Assembly: GCA_026874595.1 (NCBI GenBank)
Contig: CM049318.1
Location: 55,383,250-55,447,249, forward strand
DNA length: 64,000 nt
Origin: Sipunculus nudus
Lineage: Eukaryota > Annelida > Sipuncula > Golfingiida > Sipunculidae
Direction: 5' to 3'
The position numbers and the translations under genes were made by a program. Positions 1 through 8,854 of the stretch are shown in pieces; position 1 is the first letter of the stretch, and each line of letters starts with the position of its first letter. A model generated the notes under the pieces. It saw nothing but the letters and a program-made list of their open reading frames with translations. It was not told the origin of the DNA and made no database searches.

Positions 1-1005
1 ATTTGCCAGAAAACCATACCGAAAGGCAAGGTGCCTGGAGCTACGTTAGGCCAGATGCCATTAATTGATGAGCCCTGGCGTAGAATTTCGATGGATCTGG
101 TTGGGCCGATCCATCCAGCGTCCGAGAGAGGTCACAGGTATATTCTGACCGTTATGGATTATGCCACTAGATATCCGGAGGCTGTTGCTTTAAAGAACAT
201 AGATACAGTCTCTGTGGCTGATGCGCTAGTTGATATTTATGCGCGGTTAGGAGTACCGTCAGAGGTGCTTACTGACATGGGAACACAATTTACGTCAGAC
301 CTCATGCGAGAAGTTAGCCGTGTTTTGTCTGTAAGACAGCTCACCACTACTCCTTACCATCCTATGTGCAACGGAATGGTGGAGAGATTCAATGGAACGT
401 TAAAGTTAATGTTGAGACGGATGTGCGAGGAAAGACCGCGAGATTGGGATCGGTACCTCAGCGCCGTGCTTTTTGCGTACCGAGAAGCGCCACATGAGAG
501 CACAGGGTTCTCACCCTTTGAGTTGCTCTATGGTAGGATCGTTAGAGGACCGATGCGGATTCTAAGGGATCTGTGGACCAAGCGAGATACTAGCGTCGAG
601 ACTAAAACCACGTACCAATACGTCCTGGACCTACAAGACAAACTAAGCGACACATGCGCGTTAGCTAGAGAGGCGTTGAACAAATCAGCGAACAGACACA
701 GACTGTTATATGATAGAGGTAAATGCACGCGCAGGTTTGAGGCTGGAGACGAAGTTTTGTTGTTACTCCCGACGGAGCTGAACAAATTAATGGTACAGTG
801 GAAAGGCCCCTATACTATTGTAAACAGGGTTGGGGACTTAGACTATCGGATTAAGATTGGCGATAAGGTTAAAACCTTCCACGTGAATATGCTGAAACGG
901 TACCATGCTAGAAACGAGCCCCAGCATATTCTGGCAGCGGTAGCCAAGGGCGCACCTGATTCTATACATGATCCTGACGGTGTAGACGGGGAAACAGAGC
1001 ACTGA
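1..1005 (+). CDS. retrotransposon integrase (partial, open at left edge)
   Basis: Integrase catalyses insertion of the retrotransposon cDNA. The frame is open from base 1; the opening residues ICQK look like the last cysteine of the HHCC zinc module. Numbering from base 1, the DD(35)E triad is Asp32 (MDLVG), Asp92 (LTDMGTQF) and Glu128 (MVERFN). The stretch TPYHPMCNGMVERFN is a strong Ty3/gypsy integrase signature. The C-terminal beta-barrel domain ends in FHVNMLKRYHARNE, typical of this class. No stop or frameshift interrupts the domain. The frame runs only about 30 codons past the C-terminal domain and stops at 1003-1005, where RT-type sequence in another frame begins, so the natural continuation into RT is lost. 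Start undefined because the frame enters from outside. Confidence 0.9.
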   Translation: MCQKTIPKGKVPGATLGQMPLIDEPWRRISMDLVGPIHPASERGHRYILTVMDYATRYPEAVALKNIDTVSVADALVDIYARLGVPSEVLTDMGTQFTSDLMREVSRVLSVRQLTTTPYHPMCNGMVERFNGTLKLMLRRMCEERPRDWDRYLSAVLFAYREAPHESTGFSPFELLYGRIVRGPMRILRDLWTKRDTSVETKTTYQYVLDLQDKLSDTCALAREALNKSANRHRLLYDRGKCTRRFEAGDEVLLLLPTELNKLMVQWKGPYTIVNRVGDLDYRIKIGDKVKTFHVNMLKRYHARNEPQHILAAVAKGAPDSIHDPDGVDGETEH

Positions 1006-1603
1006 TAGACCTAAGACAAAGAAGGCTTTGCGAGCTTTCCTAGGTCTTACAGGGTACTATCGAAAATTCGTGCCAAACTATGCGGAAATAGCGGTGCCCT
1101 TGACTGATCTAACGCGTAAAGGTCAACCTAACAAACTAGACTGGAAACCCGTACACGAGAACGCGTACTGTTCTCTAAAGGCTAAACTGTCAGACCCTCC
1201 CATACTGAAGCTACCTGATTTCAGTAAACGATTTTATTTGAAATGTGATGCATCTGATGTGGGTATTGGCTGTATCCTGATGCAAAGACACGAGGGGATC
1301 ATGCACCCAGTAGCTTATGCCAGTCGTAAACTATTGCCCAGGGAGAGAAATTACTCCACCATCGAGAAAGAGTCATTAGCAATTGTATGGTCTATACAGA
1401 AATTTGAGATGTACCTGGCTTGTAGACCGTTCACCATTCAGAATGACCACAAACCATTAAAGTGTATTAGCAAATCAAAATGTGCTAATAAGAGAGTAAT
1501 GAGATGGGCACTGGTTCTACAAGAGTTTAGATTTGATATTGAAGCAGTGTCAGGTAAACTAAACCATGGACCTGATTTTCTTAGCAGACTGCCTGAGTGT
1601 TAG
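1001..1603 (+). pseudogene. RT thumb / RNase H remnant of the same retrotransposon
   Basis: The frame carries RT-like sequence from about base 1004 (RPKTKKALRAFLGLTGYYRK), the conserved stretch at the end of Ty3/gypsy reverse transcriptase, and continues into a full RNase H domain. With residue 1 taken at base 1028, acidic candidates for the active site are Asp74 (KCDASD), the TIEKES Glu near 113-115, Asp140 (NDHKPL) and Asp183 (GPDFLSR), so all four positions look intact. The frame stops at 1601-1603. Nothing upstream corresponds to RT fingers or palm, so at least about 250 residues of a normal RT are missing. The frame differs from that of integrase, so the junction also broke the polyprotein. 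I call it a remnant rather than a working gene. Confidence 0.87.
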
Positions 1604-1808
1604 GATGTAATGAGCTATAATGTTTAGCCAGTTAAGTCTAAACATGTACTAGATTTTGCCCTGTGTCATAGACCGTGGGCATGTACTAATGACAACTTGT
1701 TACATGACCCTTATGTATTGCTATGTATTGCTACATGTAAATATGTTTAGCTGGACCCTGTAAGATAGAACGATACGATGTATCGAGAAAATACTGTGTA
1801 TTTTCCTT

Positions 1809-1820
1809 AAAAGGAGGGGG
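1809..1820 (+). other. polypurine tract of the LTR retrotransposon
   Basis: A run AAAAGGAGGGGG followed by TGA immediately precedes TGTCACC. A purine run next to a TG-starting repeat is the expected primer for plus-strand DNA synthesis and marks the start of the 3' LTR. It lies about 200 bases after the RNase H stop; the intervening 1604-1808 is untranslated AT-rich sequence. Confidence 0.75.
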
Positions 1821-1823
1821 TGA

Positions 1824-2972
1824 TGTCACCAGAAATCGGTGACAATATGTACGGTGTTTTGTATCATAGTTTAACGAAGTCTGTTCTCTATTGATATTGA
1901 CGTGAAGCGTCATCCTAAAGCGTTGACAGGTCTTGATTGTATATATATATATTGTGTATTCTTGTATGGAATCCCATCGGCTATCAGCTGATTTATCCGT
2001 GTCACGCATCGTGTGTAATTATTACATTTGGTATGTGGGTCGCCATGGTGACGCTAACAGTCAAACTAGGTCACATATATCCTTATATGGGACACTTGAG
2101 AAATAAGCCAATCAGAGAACCGGATCGCCGTATTGTGACGACGATTGTGACGTCAGAGTTCAGGGAGAGACGCTGGAAGCTGCCTTCAGTTGGGTCTTGA
2201 AGCTTGAGGTGGCAGCACGCACGAACGGGAGTAGGAACATTGAAACGCCAGGAACGGCATAGAAGCAAGCTTCTACATGAGGCAAGGACCCAGCTCATGA
2301 GAACTCAGCCGTGCTGCCGACGGAGCTTCGTATTGGTGATAAAGTGAGAGAGCGCGCTCGTCACCTGCCGGCCTAGTTCAGCTTGACCTAGATACATAAC
2401 CGCCGTAAGCCGTGAAACCGTTGCTACACGAGCAAGGTCAAGGACTCTAAGCTCTACATAAACAAAGAGCGTTATTGCATGCATGTGAACGTAAACCTAC
2501 CCGGGTCGCAGACAAGCAAGATCAGTTGAAGATCGCTAAACTCAGAAAGACTAGATCTATATGGTACTAACCATACGCTAGATTCTACACAAAATAGTAA
2601 CCAGAGATCTCTGAAGGAACTGGACTTTATGGTTTTTTTATACAAACCATGGACTCAGTAAAATATCCTGTAATTTTAATGTGAAGAACTGTCGTATTGA
2701 CACATCAACGCACACACTCACATTGGTGTCTCTGTAAGTATTGTCTTGAATTATATTTGTGAATTTAACCGGATGTCTCATAGTTTCTATTGATCTGGGT
2801 GTATGATTGTCTGGTATTTTAATACACGTCCTTAAAAGAACCTGGAAATGTCACCTGTAATGACCGGGATCTAATTTCTTGATGAGTGAAATCAAGTGGC
2901 GAGCGTAAACCCATCGTATGGTTTTATAGGATATATCCGTTGTAAAGTTTTCACGTTAAGTTAGGGGTGACA
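1824..2972 (+). repeat. 3' LTR (boundaries inferred)
   Basis: The left end TGTCACC (1824-1830) and right end GGTGACA (2966-2972) are exact inverted 7-mers, start with TG, end with CA, and lie just after the polypurine tract. This gives an LTR of about 1.15 kb. TGATGTCACC from 1821 is an alternative start, and another TGTCACC at 2847 is a possible internal confusion. The 5' LTR is not in the window, so the ends are not confirmed by comparison. Confidence 0.6.
2081..2155 (+). promoter_or_regulatory. LTR promoter-like cluster: CArG box, CCAAT, CRE
   Basis: Within 75 bases the LTR has a perfect CArG box CCTTATATGG (2081-2090, SRF consensus), GCCAATCA (2107-2114, CCAAT box) and a palindromic CRE TGACGTCA (2148-2155). 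A TATA run lies at about 1940-1951. The motifs are exact; that they drive transcription is inferred. Confidence 0.45.
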
Positions 2973-4100
2973 CAGGCCAATACTTGCAGGCACTGAGAAA
3001 AAAAAAACGTACATGTGTATTTGTCATGAAATTTCATATTTTTTCATGAAATTTTCTATGTTCAGGAGCCGTAAAATGGTCAAAAGTAGGTCGACCAGGA
3101 CGAAATGCAAACTCGATCTGTAACTGGTCTATATCTGCTCACACACCAAAAATCAGGCCAATATCTGCAGGCATTGCGAAAAAAAGTCCGTACATGTGTA
3201 TCTGTCATGAATATTTCTATTTTTCATGAAATTTTCTAAGTTTAGGAGCCGTAAAACGGTCAAAAGTAGGTCAACCATGATGAAAGGCGAACTTGATCTG
3301 TAACTGGTCTATATCTGCTCACACACCAAAAATCAGGCCAATATCTGCAGGCATTGCGAAAAAAAAAATGTACGTGTATCTGTCATGAATATTTCTATTT
3401 TTCATGAAATTTTCTAAGTTTAGGAGCCGTAAAACGGTCAAAAGTTGGTAAACCAGGACGAAACGCAAACTCGATCTGTAACTGGTCTATATCTGCTCAC
3501 ACACCAAAAATCAGGCCAATATCTGCAGGCATTGCGAAAAAAAGTCCGTACATGTGTATCTGTCATGAATATTTCTATTTTTCATGAAATTTTCTAAGTT
3601 TAGGAGCCGTAAAACGGTCAAAAGTAGGTCAACCAGGACAAAACGCAAACTCGATCTGTAACTGGTCTATATCTGCCCACACACCAAAAATCAGGCCAAT
3701 ATCTGCAGGCATTGCGAAAAAAAGTCCGTAAATGTGTATCTGTCATGAATATTTCTATTTTTCATGAAATTTTCTAAGTTTAGGAGCCGTAAAACGGTCA
3801 AAAGTAGGTCAACCGGGACTAAACGCGAACTCGATCTGTAACTGGTCTATATCTGCCCACACACCAAAAATCAGGCCAATATCTGCAGGCATTGCGAAAA
3901 AAAGTCCGTAAATGTGTATCTGTCATGAATATTTCTATTTTTCATGAAATTTTCTAAGTTTAGGAGCCGTAAAACGGTCAAAAGTAGGTCAACCGGGACT
4001 AAACGCGAACTCGATCTGTAACTGGTCTATATCTGCCCACACACCAAAAATCAGGCCAATATCTGCAGGCATTGCGAAAAAAAGTCCGTACAACTGTTTC
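2973..4100. repeat. 180-bp satellite array, six monomers plus a partial
   Basis: Monomers begin with AGGCCAATATCTGCAGGC at 2974, 3155, 3335, 3513, 3693, 3873 and 4053, a period of 178-181 bp. The first is the most diverged. From roughly 3827 onward the sequence is identical to that one period later for over 250 bp, so the last copies were homogenised recently. Similarity starts abruptly at 2973, next to the LTR end, and stops near 4100. No reading frame is conserved. Confidence 0.95.
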
Positions 4101-4180
4101 ATTTCGGAATGACGGAAGGACGGAATGACGGACATGGGTAAAACTATATGCCCCGGCCACTTTGTGGCGGGGGCATAAAA
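4101..4180. repeat. GACGGA-rich tail with GC-rich hairpin
   Basis: After the satellite there is a GACGGA-type run (about 4108-4135) and then a hairpin at 4147-4177, with arms TATGCCCCGGCCAC and GTGGCGGGGGCATA around a TTT loop. Similar GC hairpins ending repeats occur at 21418-21450 and 31266-31302, where GTATCC and GGATAC arms flank a GC core. This looks like the end of a dispersed repeat, but the family is not identified. Confidence 0.55.
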
Positions 4181-4307
4181 ATAGTGAAGTTACATTTGAA
4201 GCATAAACAGTACCTGCAACAGTATTTTACTTATTCTGTTTTGGTAGAATATCTTGAAATAAAGTCATGCCTTGATAACAGGAACTGTGTGTAAGCAATA
4301 AACTCAC

Positions 4308-4379
4308 CATATCTATCAGATTTGATACTTCAAGTGCAAAGGTGAACATATTTTCATGGCTGTTGTTCAGTTTGGCAGC
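4308..4379 (-). CDS. ADAM gene exon (metalloprotease helix), residues 243-266
   Basis: 72 nt, phase 0 to phase 0: AAKLNNSHENMFTFALEVSN then LIDM. It fits the first helix of the reprolysin domain, where families read (L)xIxNxVDxxY. Acceptor TTTGCAG and a perfect donor GTGAGT. This is the last exon of the gene inside the window; the next one should begin with an aromatic residue and lie left of base 1. Confidence 0.85.
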
Positions 4380-7300
4380 CTGCAAACAAATAAGATGCAA
4401 GTATATATCACATGAATATTCATGTAGCAGGTAATAAGAATACTCAGGTAGCATATCAGTCAAAACTATGATAATATATATCAGATGCAAATATAAGATG
4501 CAAATCTATATCACATGAATATTCATGTACATAAAGTAGCAGGTATTAAGAATATTCAGGTTGCATATTGGTCAAAACTATGGTAATATATATTATATTC
4601 AAATATAAAATGCAAATTTATATCACATAGAAATTCATGTACATGAAGTGGCAGGTATTAAGAATACTCATGTTGCATACTATGGTCAAAACTATGATAG
4701 TTTTATAACTTCTTCAAGTACAAAACACTATGAAATCATAAACCTTTCAAAATTACTTAATGTGGCATACAAAAAAGTAAATCTACTATAATTTACACAA
4801 AATTATAAATGTCATTTTATATAGAATACCTAAAATTACCTGAAAATCAGAACTGTAGAATATCGTGAGCTTAAAATTTCGTGGTTTTTGTACAAAACGC
4901 ATATCGTGGGGTATTTGAATTCGTGGAAAGACAAAGAAAACTTTAGAAAATTATGGTTATTAATACCTCCATGTGCGCAAGGAAGACGAGCCTGATGTAC
5001 ACAGGTGGTTTGGCGCAGATGCTTATCGCACTGTGTGCCTGTACCGCGGTCAATCAGGTCAGTGTTGAACAAACAAGCTACGCCCGACCCGAGCCTGACA
5101 AAGAATTAATCAGCCGTGACCGACACGTGCCGGGCGATACATCAGCTGTTAGTTGTAACACCCGATACATCGGCTATCAGTTATAACACCCGATCACACC
5201 ACGTTAACAGAAAACGTAAATCATCACTTGACCCGAGGAAAAAAATAAACGGGACCGTCCACATGAAGGTTTTTAACTTTTTTTTTATCTAGGCGCTAGT
5301 CACATGTGGCGCCTGTAAATCCCTGACGGGGCGGTGAGACAAGAAACGGTTCTTTCGTCATTCATCATGTCAGCTATATTTGGAGATTATAAAAAAATAA
5401 TTTGCCTAATAGTTTTCAGTGGCGCTTACTTACGCTAACATATATATGTACCACTATCGGCAATATTATGAAAAAGTACCGCCTTATTCGGAATAAGTAC
5501 TCTTTCGCGTCCCGCGGTAATCACGGTAATGCAAATGAGTTTACACAGCCCTTGTCTTTTAGACCAATAGGTAGCGCAAGTCTCGTTTAATATCTATTGA
5601 AAGAAGGTTGAAAAGGCCGGTTCCGAAAAAGCCGTGCCTCGGTAGCTATGGTTATGAACATTGGAACTTGTGTACCGTTCTTGGCGTGTCAGAACTACCG
5701 CTTTGCTCGACAGAAATGTGGTATTGTTCTTGAATTTTTCATCCGAAATGCTGATAAGAGGATAATACGTTTTCAGTTTAAATTATACTTTGATATTGTT
5801 TTATTGTAAAGATATCAGGGGGCCGTGTTCGTACGATATTAGGGGAAATAATTTAATTGACAAAAGAATATTTATAAATCCCGTATTTTTATAGTAATTT
5901 ACGAAAAGCAATTCAGTGCATTTAATGATTGTATCAAAAACAATAAAAAAAAAAGTAATAAACAATTTTTGTATCTTTATTGAAAATTCAGCCAGCGGTA
6001 ACAATTATAAATATAAAGTCGACCACCAGCTTACGTTGAGATACCGTATATCCCCTGACCGTGTGATGTTTTGATCATTGGAATCATGAATTCGTGGATT
6101 ATCTTGATCCACGAAAACCACGAAAATAAAATCCCAACTAATATTTCTGAATCTACAGTATATACATTGTAATTTTAATTTTGCAACAAACTGTGATATT
6201 TTATTACATATACACAGAAAGTTATATACTGCACATTTTTGGTCACAAAACAAAATGTCAAAAATCATACTTGAATCTAATATGTTGCAATTATGTTTGA
6301 AAGAAGTGATAATTATCCATACCAGGGAATAATCAAGCACTAAAGCCAACTTGATTGGTCTCGTGTTGGGCATTTCCATGGTATCAGACTGAAAGAAGAA
6401 AATAAAAGTCAATTCAGTTAAAACATGGGAAGATGTCAAATATAAGGTCAGTTATACAAAGAAATGTTAATGTTAGTTATCACCCAATTTTCAGAGACTG
6501 ATTATAACTAAAATGTTAATATCTGTATTACAGGGGAATCTTTATAGTTTATTAAATATCCTTGCTTTTCTCTTATTAATGGATATAAAATTGAACAATT
6601 ACAGTGTTAATCATGCAGGAACCATCTTGAACACATATGTACATTATTGATGATTTACCAAACAGAACGATTCTACAAATAGCAGACATGAAAACCTAAA
6701 TCATGGTGATGGACAATTCACAAAAGTAACTTTATCCCTTTACTGTTTAGATCTAAAGAAATTTAGATTTCAGACAATTTCTGAAACTCCTTACATTTAC
6801 AATGAATGTGATATCATGCTCAACTGTGCTTGTATCTTTACCAAATTATCAGCAGTTGCTATAGAGATCAATTAAAGTAGACTGGATCCAGAAATAATCT
6901 ATAATGTTACGAAAACTTCCAACCTGCACATGCCAGTCTTCTGGTGATGCCAGTCCAAATCTACAGCTTCAAAATGTATGTTCATGAATTGAGAATTCTC
7001 TTAACATGATTACGGAGAAAATTTGCTTCAGGTAAATGGGAATCTTTGGAGTTGAAAAAATATGGGATATGTCTGATTTTAGAGAATCTTGACAGAGGAG
7101 AGAGTTCCTTGTGCCAATCTCCAGTGCACCTTAGTGGGCTGTATCAGCAGTGGGGAGTTTTACAGCAGAACCCACCTTTCTAGACTTCATGATCTTCAGT
7201 CTTCTCAGGTATTCTGCTTTGTGTAATGTCGCAAAGTCCTTCCACTGACCAGAGTTTGTAGCTGTGTCATAGTAAATAACAAACATCTTTAGTTCATGTA

Positions 7301-8815
7301 TATATCCTGAGCGAAACAAGGCTGTATATTAAACAATGGCATAAAACATCTGGGCATGACCACAAGGCAAATGAAATGAAGTATGTCAGGGTCGTTAATA
7401 TTCCAAGTTGTCATTAACCCCATTTACTTTAGAAATTTCTGGCTCAACCTAACCAAATCTGGCTTGCCCTATCTTTCATCTTTAAACTGTGTTTGGAAAA
7501 GTGACCATTTAAACTGCTCTAAACTCTTCCAGTGGTGCCAAGATCAGTCTAAATCTTGCCTCACACTTACACACACACATCAAGCGCAATCTAAAAATGT
7601 TTTTCTGTTGTGTGCATGTAGTAGTGTTGGACTGCAACAGATCTATGGAGAGGGTAGCTCCAGCCAAAATTACACAAGTTATTCAGTGCACTCTAACTGC
7701 AGTTTCATGTGCACTAGAATCTCGACCTACATAAACTTTTGGTCTAGTTTGGACCGTTTCCAAATCCAAATTAAGTGCATTCAGTCCATATGTAGTGCAT
7801 TTTGGAGATCTAGAGAGGTCAAGATTTTGTGTGAAAATGTGTTTAAAATGACAGTATACCAACAAGGGCGCCAGTATTTTATACGTGAAGAATGTTGTGA
7901 TCTATTATGAATGACAAGCATTGTTTCTCTGTACCAGTTATAAACATAGATAAGTGACAATGATATCTTGAGATTTTTATGACAAAACCTGAAAATATGC
8001 AATTACTTGTTAAACAGAAAGTTAAATATTTATGCAAATGCTTACCACATGACTTCCCATCAACCCCCTTGATTTTATACAGTACATGAGGTCTTCTCCG
8101 GGTCTAAAAGACAATGGTAACAGCGTTAAGTTCTGTTTGCTTCATACTGCCATCATATTGATCTCTTAACAATAATGTGAAGAGACTCAAATGCAGGTAT
8201 GATTTTAAGTGATGACAACACAAGATCAAACACATTTTTTCATCATTAATAAGAATACTGGTGGAATTAATAAATGATGGGACAATTCAAACTGATACCC
8301 CATGTATTTTTTATATCTATACACACTGATATAACCACGAAATATTTTCAGTGTGTCAAAAGCTTAAGTACATGTTTTATATTTACCTTTTTACCAATCA
8401 ACATCATTCTTTATAATAAAAATAATAGCATTTACATTAATAACATATACTAACCACATTCGTATCTATGACATCATTCTGAGCAATCACTGGGAGGGGT
8501 TGGATTTGGTAAGTCTCATTGTTCAATCCAATATATCCCCTGAATAAAAATAAAACATTAGGGATGATACTGTGGTGACATGCTGACATCAAGAAATACT
8601 GTTCCTGTTGTTCTTAAGATAAATTTATATGTAAGAAATTTTGCTAAGGGAATTCTCCAAAGGCCCCCCCCCCCCCTCCAAACAAAGTTTGGCTTCTCGG
8701 TTTTTAGTTTCAGGAATCAGTGCAGGAGGGCAAATTTTAAAATTTTCATGATTTATTCTTGATTAAATTTTCATAAGTTCGGGGTACATGATATAAATAC
8801 ATAAGATCAGATACA

Positions 8816-8854
<39 letters not shown>

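Larger units (their letters stand above)
1..2972 (+). mobile_element. 3' part of a Gmr1-like Ty3/gypsy LTR retrotransposon (internally deleted)
   Basis: Seen: an integrase reading frame open from base 1, then the C-terminal end of reverse transcriptase joined to RNase H, a purine-rich tract and a long LTR-like segment. The proteins are of Ty3/gypsy (Metaviridae) type, but integrase lies upstream of RT-RNase H, and RNase H is the last domain before the polypurine tract. Known: this order is the hallmark of the Gmr1 group, whereas ordinary Ty3/gypsy elements have integrase last. Inferred: the fingers and palm of RT, including the catalytic YxDD region, are deleted between the two frames, so this copy is non-autonomous. 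The 5' LTR, gag and the N-terminal zinc-binding part of integrase lie outside the window. It is antisense to the ADAM gene and probably intronic in it. Confidence 0.85.
4380..6322 (-). other. ADAM intron, 1943 bp, mostly transposon
   Basis: Bounded by GTATGG and TTTGCAG on the minus strand. It holds a three-copy tandem repeat (4393-4705) next to the acceptor and a 1.3-kb inverted-repeat element (4852-6159). Confidence 0.75.

Noticed and set aside
1824-2300. Small open frames in the LTR as accessory genes
   Set aside because: Short, overlapping on both strands, and crossing promoter-like motifs; no similarity to env or accessory proteins.
4953-5186. 77-codon plus frame MVINTSMCARKTSL... as a gene
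   Set aside because: Lies in the CpG-rich core of the TIR element at 4852-6159 and runs through a short tandem duplication; no domain seen.
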